Position numbers and translations under genes: made by a program. DNA of 64,000 nucleotides from assembly GCA_013289515.1 (NCBI GenBank), contig JABCZU010000002.1:1-64000 (forward strand), read 5' to 3'. Source of the stretch: Candidatus Babelota bacterium (lineage in GTDB: Bacteria > Babelota > Babeliae > Babelales > RVW-14). Below the pieces are notes generated by a model. That model ran no database searches and had not been told where the DNA came from. It saw only the letters and a program-made list of their open reading frames with translations. Positions within the stretch are counted from its first letter, which is position 1, and the number at the start of each line of letters is the position of its first letter. Shown in pieces: positions 36,928 through 46,983 of the stretch.

Positions 36928-38568
36928 TTATGCGGCGTCAGCATCAGAGTTATTTACCATGTCAGGGTGCTCGGCTATAGACATATAGAAATTGGGCATC
37001 TTGCACGTTTTCTCCACAACACTCGTTGTAATGGCGCCTATGATTGTTGGTAATGCAAGGAAAAATATAGAATGCAATGTATATTTAGCTATATTGCTAG
37101 GTGTCCGAAGAAAATTGCCAGATGGGCTACTGTATGCCGATCGTTTTGGTTCGAAATAACAGAGGCTAGCAACACCAAGACCCACTCCTGTTGTGAAGAT
37201 GCCGGCCATTTTAAGATAATTGTTTCTGCGTCTTAGTCTTAAGGCCTTCGAAGCTGCAGATTCTACTTCAGTAACAACTGCTAATGGTTGAACCCCACGA
37301 AGCATGGGTTTGTTTTTAAGCACTGCAACAACAAAGCCTTTTGGCAAGAGGTCCACAATTTCGCAAAAGACCGTTGCGGATAAGCATTGTAGGGCGGTTT
37401 TATGCTTATAATTCTGTATCAAAAGCAGGTCTTTACGTGTTTCTGGATTTTCAATAGCTTGTAGTATTGTTTTGACTGGGCAATTAACGTTGCCTTGGCC
37501 ATCCTTCTCGACCTTATGAGCATGCACATGTAATATAGTGTGCCCATGGTGACCTTGTATCCGTGCCAATGTGGCCATGGCAGGCTTGGCGTAATGCAAA
37601 AGTAGATTAAGCGTCTTAGCATCAATATTGTTGTTATGCAATACTGTGTTAAGCGTATTATTTTGTTTACCAAGTAAGACCAATTGATCATCTTTTGATA
37701 GCGATTCCATGATGGCTGTTACGGCTGGGTCTGCAGCTTCAAGATTAACCAAGGAATGAAGCACTGTAGAACCATTATCATCCTCTTTAAAAATTAGCTC
37801 TTTAACTTGAGCAGGTGTCAGTCCATCAAGAAGTGCGTGTATCATTTCTCCTGAGTGAGCGCGATGTAGTGGCGTGCGGCCATACTCATGTTGTTGGGAT
37901 AACGCTTCAAGATACTGTTCATTAGATGCATCAGGACGTTGGTCAGCAAGGTACTGTCGAAGCGTGGTGACCGCTTTGGCATTATCAGAATGACTAAATC
38001 TGTGTAAGATATTTGATCGCTTTATGTAATCATAGTGCTCATTACGTGGTAAATGACGCACCAGTGGAACAATGGTATTATCATTTTGTATATTGCCGAG
38101 GGCTGAGGCAATGTATCCATAGCCACCAGTAAGTATCTGAAGACGTTGCTTTGCTGGGATTGATTGCATCAAGACGTGTATTGTCTTGACATTATCTTCC
38201 ATAACGGCGCTTCTCAGGGCTGTTTTTATTTCGACAATATATTTGGGGTGCTTTCTAATGAGTGCAATTATTGTTGCCTTCGATAATCGCGCACTAAGTG
38301 CCCTATTAGTCTCCGCCAGGGCAATAAGCCTGTTGGTGGTGTCGTACAAATCCATGGTATTATCAACAAGGTACCCAACGATATCCTGCGGCAAGGTTTC
38401 TAAGGCTTGCCTTGTGCGTACTATGGTATCTAGCGGTGTGTTGCTGGATGTCTGTTGTTCGTGCACACCAAAGTCTGATGTCTGCTGTACTTGCATACCA
38501 AAGGCGGTAGTAAGGCCAGCGTTGACTAAAAGCCCAAAGGCTAGGATCTGTTTAAAAACGTTCTTCAT
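36928..38568 (-). CDS. Exported protein with F-box-like stretch and ankyrin-like repeats
   Basis: 546 residues; ATG at 38568 with GGAGGG upstream. Signal peptide to about residue 24. At about 57-97 is LETLPQDIVGYLVDN, then LYDTTNRLIALAETNRAL, a pattern like the eukaryotic F-box (L-P-x-D/E-I ... L ... L-x-x-V/L-x-x-x-N-R). Ankyrin-like units follow: YGRTPLHRAHSGEMIHALLD, NGSTVLHSLVN, LNTVLHNNNIDAKTLNLLL and GHTILHVHA. The C-terminus has two membrane helices (MAGIFTTGVGLGVASLCYF and FFLALPTIIGAITTSVV). F-box plus ankyrin is a common layout for effectors that recruit host ubiquitin ligase; whether this one leaves the cell is unknown given the membrane helices. Ankyrin-like is firmer than F-box. 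Confidence 0.75.
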   Translation of the reverse strand: MKNVFKQILAFGLLVNAGLTTAFGMQVQQTSDFGVHEQQTSSNTPLDTIVRTRQALETLPQDIVGYLVDNTMDLYDTTNRLIALAETNRALSARLSKATIIALIRKHPKYIVEIKTALRSAVMEDNVKTIHVLMQSIPAKQRLQILTGGYGYIASALGNIQNDNTIVPLVRHLPRNEHYDYIKRSNILHRFSHSDNAKAVTTLRQYLADQRPDASNEQYLEALSQQHEYGRTPLHRAHSGEMIHALLDGLTPAQVKELIFKEDDNGSTVLHSLVNLEAADPAVTAIMESLSKDDQLVLLGKQNNTLNTVLHNNNIDAKTLNLLLHYAKPAMATLARIQGHHGHTILHVHAHKVEKDGQGNVNCPVKTILQAIENPETRKDLLLIQNYKHKTALQCLSATVFCEIVDLLPKGFVVAVLKNKPMLRGVQPLAVVTEVESAASKALRLRRRNNYLKMAGIFTTGVGLGVASLCYFEPKRSAYSSPSGNFLRTPSNIAKYTLHSIFFLALPTIIGAITTSVVEKTCKMPNFYMSIAEHPDMVNNSDADAA

Positions 38569-38733
38569 GGATAACCCTCCAACTTGGTTTTTTTATTCCT
38601 GGACTACATTGTCCATTTCTTCCAGTCTACATCATTTTATTGTATTTACAAATAGAAGATAAAATGTGGTAAAAATATGAGAATTTGCATATCTTACCCC
38701 TTCAAATTTAAGCCTTTTGGTTCTTTGATATAA

Positions 38734-38809
38734 TTTTGGATCAACAAATCGACAAATGTCATTTTACAGATCCAAAAATGGGGTATATAATGGTACTTTA
38801 AAATGACAT
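38734..38809. repeat. Paired inverted repeats upstream of the DUF234-type ATPase
   Basis: TTTTGGATC (38734-38742) pairs with GATCCAAAA (38769-38777), and ATGTCATTTTA (38756-38766) pairs perfectly with TAAAATGACAT (38799-38809). The two pairs interlock, so only one can form at a time. The left part (TTTGGATC-ACAAA-ACAAATGT) matches the element at 1991-2016. It ends 23 bases before the ATPase ATG, so it may also act on that gene. The rest of the 263-bp gap shows nothing. Confidence 0.7.
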
Positions 38810-38831
38810 TCTTTAAAGAAAGGACTTTCAG

Positions 38832-40233
38832 ATGCGCATTTCAACGTTTATTGGCAGAGAAAAAGAACTTAAAAAACTTCAGTCCTTTAGTCAAAAAAGA
38901 ATCGCCTCATTCATCGTCGTCAAAGGAAGGCGGCGGATTGGTAAGAGCCGCCTGATTCAGGAGTTTGCCAAAGGCTTTGATGCATTTTATATCTTTGCCG
39001 GTATCCCACCGCATGAGGGCGTAACCAAAGAAAGCCAATTGGAGGAATTTTCACGGCAAATTGCGCTCCAATTCAATAGTCCCTATGCTACCTTTCATGA
39101 TTGGGGTGATGCCTTATGGGCTGTGGGCAAACAGATCCAATCGAGTAAAATCTTATTATTTTTCGATGAAATCTCATGGATGGGATCAGAGGACCCAACC
39201 TTTCTTGGTAAAATTAAAAACTTTTGGGATCTTCAGGCTAAAAACAACAGTGCATTGGTGTTTGTTGTTTGCGGCTCGGCGTCTTCATGGATTGAAAAAA
39301 ATCTTTTGAGCAGTACCGGCTTTGTGGGACGTATTTCTTATACATTAACGCTCAAAGAGCTGCCGCTGAATGATTGCAATAAATTTTGGCCGACAACTAT
39401 TTCCGCCTATGAAAAGTTGAAAGTATTGTCAGTCACTGGTGGCATTCCTCGTTATTTGGAAGAGATTGATCCAAAGCTTACCGCGGAGGATAACATTAAA
39501 GATCTCTGTTTTACGCATGGGGGATTTCTTGTTGATGAGTTTGAAAAGATATTTTCAGATCTCTTTTTACATCAAAGCTCGTTCTATAAAAAAATGCTGG
39601 CGCATCTTGTCACAGGGCCCCATGATCAAGCTGCTCTTTGCCAGGCCTTAGGTATTGACCCTAGCGGACGCATGTCAGAATATCTTGAAGAGCTTAGTCT
39701 TGCCGGTTTTATTACGCGTGATCACACCTGGAATCTATCTACCGGTGCTGATGCAAAATTAAGTAAGTATCGTTTAAGCGACAACTACCTTCGTTTCTAT
39801 CTAAAATATATAGAAACGAGCCTCAGTAAAATCAACCGGGAGACTTTTGAGCCAAAGTCCTTAACAACACTCCCTGAGTGGAATACCATAATGGGGCTTC
39901 AATTTGAGAATCTTATCATTAATAATAGGCACCTTATAAAGGACGTATTAGGCATTAAAGCGGAAGATGTTGTATGCGACAATCCATTTTTTCAAAATAA
40001 AACGGTTCGCATGCCAGGATGTCAAATCGACTATATGATCCAAACCAAGACCAACACGCTGTACGTGTGCGAAATTAAATTTTCAAAAACTGCCATTGGG
40101 TCTGAGGTTGTTCATGAGGTTAAAAAGAAAATTGCTGCCATTAAAGCCCCTCGGGCTTATTCGTTTCGCCCCGTGCTCATCCATGTTAATGGAGTTAGTG
40201 AGGATATCATTGATCAGGACTACTTTACGCATA

Positions 40234-40262
<29 letters not shown>
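38832..40262 (+). CDS. AAA ATPase of the archaeal-type/DUF234 family
   Basis: 476 residues. ATG at 38832 with GAAAGGAC upstream. Walker A is [15 protein letters not shown] (about 31-45); [12 protein letters not shown] is Walker [17 protein letters not shown] is the sensor. The middle holds a winged-helix-like region. The C-terminal DUF234-like part has [16 protein letters not shown] and then a PD-(D/E)xK-type nuclease-like core: [23 protein letters not shown] (D, then E-x-K). Such proteins are widespread in archaea and parasitic or symbiotic bacteria; their role is not established. The 3' end overlaps the convergent DnaJ gene by 29 bases. Confidence 0.9.
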
Positions 40263-41670
<1,408 letters not shown>

Positions 41671-41840
41671 GATAAATTCCCCTAAAAAAAGACTGTATAT
41701 TATTCGATAGTTGTAATGTGATACCTTGCCTTGTCCCATGCAACTTTCAGTCTGGGGTCATTTTTGATAAATAATCAATATTTTCCTGATTTTCCTGCTT
41801 AATGCCTTGACCTAGCTAAGCCGGTCATCCTCCGGTTGTT

Positions 41841-43205
41841 TTACTTAACCAGCGATCCATCGGTTAGGTTGATTATCGCTTTATGAACATTCTCATTAAC
41901 ATCAATAAATGGTTTAGCTACTGCATATAAAGGATACGAGTAAATTCTCTGTTCACTAGAATAATTGCGCGCACTAAAACGCATGCCATAAAGACTATTG
42001 CTATGTGAATCTAAAAAAATATGCATGCTTATGATGCGCAAGCTTGTGCCCGCTTTAACCTCAATAGGAACTACAGCCTCTTTAAGCTGCACAAGATAGT
42101 CAATCTCTGCTTGACTGCTGCGATTTTCCTTACGCCAATAAAACAGTTCTTCCTTCATGATAGGGTCAGCATACGCCAAAATTTCTTGACCCACAAAAGC
42201 TTCAACGATCTCACCTTTATTAATAAAAAGCGAAAGCGGATCAATAAACCACGATGATATATCTAATTTTAATAATGCTTGTGTCAACCCAACATCCAAG
42301 GCAATGATTTTAAAATCATCTAAATCAGCCTGCGCGCCAATAGGAATACCTTGTCCTGAGCTTTTGACTACGCGATAGAGAAGGCCAGCCTTTTCAAGTA
42401 GTTCTAATGCGGGCTCAAGTTCTCGTTTTTGATATTCACCTACGCGGTTATACATAAATTTTCTGCTTAATTGCTCAAGGGCTTTTTGAAATAATTGATT
42501 AAGATATTTGATCTGGGTTTTTTTTGCATACTTTCCAAAATCATTTTGATAACTCGCTATGAGATCTGCGTGTATAATTTTCGCATTGCGAGATGTTCTT
42601 GTTTTAATCCATTCACTAACAGCACCAGGCATGCCGCCTATAGCAAGATACTCACCAACAATAGTGAGTAGTTTTTCATGCACCGGCTCAAGCATGGACT
42701 TTTGTACATCATTGTTTATGATTAATTTTGCCCATTCTCTATGACCAAGCGCCACTAAAAATTCTAGAAATGAAAGCGGATACATGTAAAGAAAGGTGAC
42801 GCGTCCAACTGGCACGCCAACCTGCTCAATAGCAAACTCAAGCAAGGAGCCAGCTGCTACAATGTGGAGCTCTGGAATCAATTCATAAAAATAGCGCAGG
42901 GCAATAATCGCCCTTGGTACACTTTGTACTTCATCTAAAAAAAGCAACGTTTGCCCTGGTATAATTTTTTTTTGTATAAGTTCGGACAATTGCTCAATAA
43001 TGCGGTGAGGGTCTAAATCTTTTTCAATAATAAAACGTGCCGCCTCGTTTGATTCAAGATTTATTTCTACAAAATCTGGGAATGCTTTACCAAGTTCTCG
43101 CACCGCATAGGTCTTTCCAACCTGACGGGCCCCCCGCAATAAAAGTGGCTTGCGGTGTGTTCGCTCTTTCCACTCCAACAAAAAATAATCTATTATTCTC
43201 TTCAT
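41841..43205 (-). CDS. AAA ATPase of the DUF4143 family
   Basis: 454 residues; ATG at 43205. Walker A LLLRGARQVGKTYAVREL (about 21-38), Walker B LLFLDEVQSVPRAIIALRYF, sensor IVAAGSLLEFAIEQV, and the RVTFLYMYPLSFLEFL helix that is a hallmark of the DUF4143 group. The C-terminal part ends in a nuclease-like strand pair: AEIDYLVQLKEAVVPIEVKA (D ... E-x-K). Related to, but distinct from, the ATPase at 38832. This group is expanded in many host-associated and archaeal genomes; function unknown. Three 13-bp direct repeats lie just upstream. Confidence 0.92.
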   Translation of the reverse strand: MKRIIDYFLLEWKERTHRKPLLLRGARQVGKTYAVRELGKAFPDFVEINLESNEAARFIIEKDLDPHRIIEQLSELIQKKIIPGQTLLFLDEVQSVPRAIIALRYFYELIPELHIVAAGSLLEFAIEQVGVPVGRVTFLYMYPLSFLEFLVALGHREWAKLIINNDVQKSMLEPVHEKLLTIVGEYLAIGGMPGAVSEWIKTRTSRNAKIIHADLIASYQNDFGKYAKKTQIKYLNQLFQKALEQLSRKFMYNRVGEYQKRELEPALELLEKAGLLYRVVKSSGQGIPIGAQADLDDFKIIALDVGLTQALLKLDISSWFIDPLSLFINKGEIVEAFVGQEILAYADPIMKEELFYWRKENRSSQAEIDYLVQLKEAVVPIEVKAGTSLRIISMHIFLDSHSNSLYGMRFSARNYSSEQRIYSYPLYAVAKPFIDVNENVHKAIINLTDGSLVK

Positions 43206-43235
43206 CGTGCTCCATCAGCCTATTGAGAACCAAAA

Positions 43236-43314
43236 TGTATAAAAATCAGGGGTTATTTATACGAAATATGTATAAAAATCAAACCATTATTTGTTGAATA
43301 TTGCATAAAAATCA
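43236..43314. repeat. Three direct repeats at 33-bp spacing upstream of the DUF4143 ATPase
   Basis: TGTATAAAAATCA at 43236 and 43269 and TGCATAAAAATCA at 43302, each exactly 33 bp apart, in two cases followed by GGGG. They lie 30-110 bp before the DUF4143 start. 33 bp is about three helical turns, so a protein could bind all three on one face. It could also be a short tandem duplication of a 33-bp unit. Confidence 0.75.
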
Positions 43315-43380
43315 GGGGTACGCAATGGTTATTGAATACTTTTAAGGCTCAGACGCAGCACACAAGGGCCGCCCAGGCAA

Positions 43381-43424
43381 AAAAAGAGGCGCTCACTTTT
43401 TATCGTGAGCGCCTCTTTTTTTGA
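43381..43424. terminator. Strong bidirectional-type terminator after metG
   Basis: AAAAAGAGGCGCTCAC pairs with GTGAGCGCCTCTTTTT over a seven-base loop, a 16-bp perfect stem with A runs on one side and T runs on the other. On the minus strand it ends metG, 13 bases after its stop. Confidence 0.92.
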
Positions 43425-43436
43425 ATCATTTTATTT

Positions 43437-45380
43437 TTACTTAACCGTAGACCCATTATCAATCTTGCCATCAACCACAATAGGCCGTAGGTACTCACCA
43501 TTGTCAGCCAATAGCATCATGCCATGCGACTCAAGGCCCATCATTTTACGCGGCTTAAGGTTAGCAACAAAGACTTCCTGCTTGCCGATCAGATCCTCAG
43601 GCTTAAGGCGCTGGGCTACACCAGATAGGATTTGGCGCATGCCAAGTTTGCCAAGATCGACCTGGAGCTTATACAGTTTCTCAGAGCCTTTTACCGGCTC
43701 ACAACTCAAGATAGTGCCAACAACTAATTGAACTTTAGCAAAATCTTCTATGCCAATTTCCGGTACTGCTGGCTGGGCAGGTGCAGATACTGGCGCAACT
43801 GGTTGCTCTTCTACAAGCACATGCGTTTCTGGTCGAACGAACAACGGCTCATCCTGCTTGGTGAGTGTAAAGGACTGCGTCCATGCATTTTCACGCAAGA
43901 TCGGTTCATAATTTGTGCCAAGCTCTAGACGCTTGCCAAGGCTTGCAAGCAAGCTTGTCATCTTGCTAGGCATGATAGGCCACAACATGGTGGCAATGGC
44001 GTTCAGACTGTGACAGACGGCAGCAATAACTTCAGCAAACAGTTCTGGGTTTTTCTTTGCAAGTACCCATGGCTGCTGCGCATGAAAGTACGCATTGACC
44101 TCTGAGATAAATTGCCACAGACCGGCAAGGCCGATGTGAAAATAACCCTTGTTCATCTCTTCCCAATAGAGTCGGTACGCCTCTTCACATCGCTCACGCA
44201 GGGCAGCCGATGTCGCCTCATAGGTAGCTGGTGAATTGACAGTACTCAAACCATTATTCAGTGCCAACGTTAACGTACGGTTTAATAAGTTGCCAAGATT
44301 ATTTGCTAAGTCAGCGTTAATGCGTTCTTCAAGATCTTTAAGATCAAAGTGTCCGTCCTGAGAGATAGGGATCTGGCGCATCAGATAATACCGCACCTGT
44401 TCAACACCATACCACTCGGCCAGTTGACCGGGGTCGTAGGCATTGCCAAGTGATTTGGACATCTTCTGCTGACCGGTGAGCACGTAGCCGTGAACCAACA
44501 ATTTTTTAGGCAACGGCAGGCCAGCAGCCATAAGAAACGCGGGCCAGTAAATGGCATGGAAGCGAACAATATCTTTAGCCATTACCTGAACATCGGCCGG
44601 CCACCATTTGGCAAATTCAGCCTGTGCTTCAGGTGATGTTTGGCCATAGCCCACTGCAGAGAGATAATTGTTAAGCGCGTCAGCCCAAACGTAAACAGTG
44701 TGTGATGGGTCGCCAGGAAATGGGATGCCCCAGCTGACGGTTTTGCGCGAGATGCTTAAATCTTTAAGCCCAGCTTTAACAAAGGCCACCACCTCGTGCA
44801 AACGTTCACGCGGCGTAACAAAGTCAGGATGCTCTTCGTAAAACTTGAGCAGTTTATCTTCGTACGCAGAGAGGCGGAAGAAGTAACTTTCTTCTTCTAT
44901 TTCTTTTAACGAGCGATTGCAGGTAGGACACAGGTACTGTCCCTGCTCATTTTTAATCGGGTCGCTACCAACATTGACAAATGTTTCACACGGCACGCAG
45001 TACCAACCACTGTACGTTGATTTATAAATATCACCCTGCTCTTGCAGTTTTTTAATCCACGCCGTTACTGCCTGCTCGTGCGCGGTGTCAGTTGTCCTGA
45101 TAAAAGTATCAAAGCTTATTTCGTACTTGTTCCACATATCCTTGAACGCCGGTACGATGCTATCCACAAAGGCTTGCGGCGCCAAGCCAAGTGACTCGGC
45201 TTTCTCTTGAATCTTTTGGCCGTGCTCATCAGTACCCGTAACAAAGCGGACATCCTCGCCCATCAGGCGGTGCCAACGTGCCACCACGTCGGCAATCAAT
45301 GTTGAATAGAGGGTGCCAACGTGCGGCTTGGCATTAGGATAATAAATTGGCGTTGTGATGTAACATTTCTTATTGTTCAT
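43437..45380 (-). CDS. metG: Methionyl-tRNA synthetase
   Basis: 647 residues. Charges tRNA-Met. Class I features: YPNAKPHVGTLYSTLIADV (HIGH-type HVGT near 20), zinc knuckle CVPCETF and CPTCNRSL, KMSKSLGNAYDP (KMSKS). C-terminal OB-fold tRNA-binding domain (IEDFAKVQLVVGTILSCEPV ... MMGLESHGMMLLADNG), as in the longer bacterial form that dimerises. ATG at 45380. Transcribed towards the ATPase gene with a strong terminator between. It appears complete and functional. Confidence 0.97.
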   Translation of the reverse strand: MNNKKCYITTPIYYPNAKPHVGTLYSTLIADVVARWHRLMGEDVRFVTGTDEHGQKIQEKAESLGLAPQAFVDSIVPAFKDMWNKYEISFDTFIRTTDTAHEQAVTAWIKKLQEQGDIYKSTYSGWYCVPCETFVNVGSDPIKNEQGQYLCPTCNRSLKEIEEESYFFRLSAYEDKLLKFYEEHPDFVTPRERLHEVVAFVKAGLKDLSISRKTVSWGIPFPGDPSHTVYVWADALNNYLSAVGYGQTSPEAQAEFAKWWPADVQVMAKDIVRFHAIYWPAFLMAAGLPLPKKLLVHGYVLTGQQKMSKSLGNAYDPGQLAEWYGVEQVRYYLMRQIPISQDGHFDLKDLEERINADLANNLGNLLNRTLTLALNNGLSTVNSPATYEATSAALRERCEEAYRLYWEEMNKGYFHIGLAGLWQFISEVNAYFHAQQPWVLAKKNPELFAEVIAAVCHSLNAIATMLWPIMPSKMTSLLASLGKRLELGTNYEPILRENAWTQSFTLTKQDEPLFVRPETHVLVEEQPVAPVSAPAQPAVPEIGIEDFAKVQLVVGTILSCEPVKGSEKLYKLQVDLGKLGMRQILSGVAQRLKPEDLIGKQEVFVANLKPRKMMGLESHGMMLLADNGEYLRPIVVDGKIDNGSTVK

Positions 45381-45426
45381 GATTATTATTTTCGTATTAG
45401 TTGGACATTTCTAATGCTGAAAGAGG

Positions 45427-45454
45427 TGGATCCTGAAACAAGTTCAGGATGACA
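45427..45454 (-). repeat. 28-bp dispersed hairpin repeat, copy 3
   Basis: Same stem as the copy at 1853, opposite orientation. It lies at the left of the 330-bp gap 45381-45710, which holds only repeats. Confidence 0.85.
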
Positions 45455-45480
45455 AAAGAGGGATAATATTTCCTTACTTG

Positions 45481-45640
45481 TCATTCCGGACTTGATCCTG
45501 AAGATAATCATTGCTTCTTTTTTGTCATCCTGAACTTGTTTCAGGATCCAGAGACAATGTAGAAAGTCTCTTTATGGTTCCCCTGGATCCCGGATCCCGC
45601 CTTTGCCAAGGCTTCGGCGAGGCAGGCAAGTCCGGAATGA
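45481..45640. repeat. Inverted repeat block TCATTCCGGACTTG / CAAGTCCGGAATGA
   Basis: A perfect 14-bp inverted repeat (45481-45494 and 45627-45640) that encloses the fourth copy of the 28-bp hairpin repeat and a GCCTTTGCCAAGGC / GCGAGGCAGGC segment. It looks like one repeat nested in another. No gene is supported in this gap. Confidence 0.75.
45523..45550 (+). repeat. 28-bp dispersed hairpin repeat, copy 4
   Basis: Same orientation as the copy at 1853; with copy 3 it forms an inverted pair about 70 bp apart. Confidence 0.85.
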
Positions 45641-45710
45641 CGTCCGTAGCAATTACTAAATTTTTTACAAATCCCAACGCCCCGAGAAAGGCCCTCATGC
45701 ATTATCTTCT

Positions 45711-46916
45711 CTATTCATCACCAATGGTAAAGTGCTTAAACTTGCTAAAGAATCGATCCCACCGTACATTCTTTTTCCAAAAATCAATCGGGTGTTTAAT
45801 CAGCTCAAAGAGCCAGAATGACTCTTCGCTATCAACCGACCAGATGACAAAGCTTGCACGACCATGGACTAATTTTTCATCCAGGAAGAGCCACCAACGG
45901 CTATCGGTACTATTCTTTCTGCTATCGCCCATAACCCAGTATTTTCCAGGAGGGACAATGTACGGACCGTACACATCATGGCATACATGATGATCATAGC
46001 TTGGAGTATAAGGATAGGTCAGATCCGGCTGATCATTATCCATTCTGTGTACGACGGCATCTTCATCAACATAATAATACGGCTGCTTGTCATATGGCTT
46101 TGATGGGTCATACGTATAGCGACGCATCAACTCTTCATAACGCAAAAAGCTAGGGACGGCAAAAGGGCCAAAATGTTCGAAGGGAATAAAGCCGCGTGAT
46201 TTACGTAGGGTAATTAATGGCAGATTATTAACATAAGGCTCATCAAGCTTCTTGCCGTTCAAATAGACAACCGTTTTACCATACTCAACGCGGCCCTCTA
46301 TGGTATCACCAGGCACGGCTATCGCTCGCTTAACCCAATTATCCGGTCCGGTGCCAAGGCCAAGGAGTGGGATAGGAAAGCCAATGTAACGCTGCCACAA
46401 ATAATGAAACGAGCTGGAACGATCATAATCAAAGGTCGGATTATCAAAAATAACCAAGTCACCACGCTTCACAGGAGCAAAGAAGTAGGCCATCTTGTTA
46501 CCCCACAGGCGATCACCAACTAAAATGTTTGGTTCTGCTGATCCGGTAGGAACATGATATAAGCCAAAGACAAAGTTGCGCAATACCAATGCTAAGCCTA
46601 AGGCAACGACAACGGCTTCGATCCATTGGCGCCATAACGGCTTGGTTAATTCATGCAGCTCTTTGGTATATTTTTTTAGTTTATATATTTTTTCTTTAAG
46701 GGCGCCTTCGGAGGTAGCAGTACCAGCGGGTGAGTTAAGTGCCGTTTTAAGGTCACTGGCAAGCTGGTCAGATTCTTGCAACAGCAGGCTACCACGTTGG
46801 TACACCCCGCGCATACTTCTTTTGGTGCTAAGACCATCTATAATCTTTTGGTACCGCTCTCGCTGGGCAAAATATTTATCACTAATCTTTTCAAAAGAGT
46901 GCAGCAAATTTTTCAT
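45711..46916 (-). CDS. lepB: Signal peptidase I with long N-terminal extension
   Basis: 401 residues, longer than the usual 200-330. It cleaves signal peptides after Sec export. The first 95 residues are charged and helical (coiled-coil-like), then a membrane anchor AVVVALGLALVLRNFVFGLY. Catalytic boxes: VPTGSAEPNILVGDRLW (Ser nucleophile; most relatives have S-M, here S-A), VKRGDLVIF, WVKRAIAVPGDTIEG (Lys base) and MGDSRKNSTDSRWW. All catalytic residues are present. It lies 67 bp downstream of potD on the same strand, possibly in the same transcript. High demand is expected given the many exported proteins. Confidence 0.93.
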   Translation of the reverse strand: MKNLLHSFEKISDKYFAQRERYQKIIDGLSTKRSMRGVYQRGSLLLQESDQLASDLKTALNSPAGTATSEGALKEKIYKLKKYTKELHELTKPLWRQWIEAVVVALGLALVLRNFVFGLYHVPTGSAEPNILVGDRLWGNKMAYFFAPVKRGDLVIFDNPTFDYDRSSSFHYLWQRYIGFPIPLLGLGTGPDNWVKRAIAVPGDTIEGRVEYGKTVVYLNGKKLDEPYVNNLPLITLRKSRGFIPFEHFGPFAVPSFLRYEELMRRYTYDPSKPYDKQPYYYVDEDAVVHRMDNDQPDLTYPYTPSYDHHVCHDVYGPYIVPPGKYWVMGDSRKNSTDSRWWLFLDEKLVHGRASFVIWSVDSEESFWLFELIKHPIDFWKKNVRWDRFFSKFKHFTIGDE

Positions 46917-46983
46917 TACAAAACCTATTCATTAATTAAAACTTACTATTAACGTTGCTTACAGTGTGCCACAACCAGGCCCG

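Noticed and set aside
43236-43314. Short CRISPR array
   Set aside because: Repeats of 13 bp with 20-bp AT-rich gaps and only three copies are too short; no cas genes.
45511-45990. 159-codon plus-strand frame
   Set aside because: It begins in repeats and ends antisense to lepB; no ribosome binding site or family.
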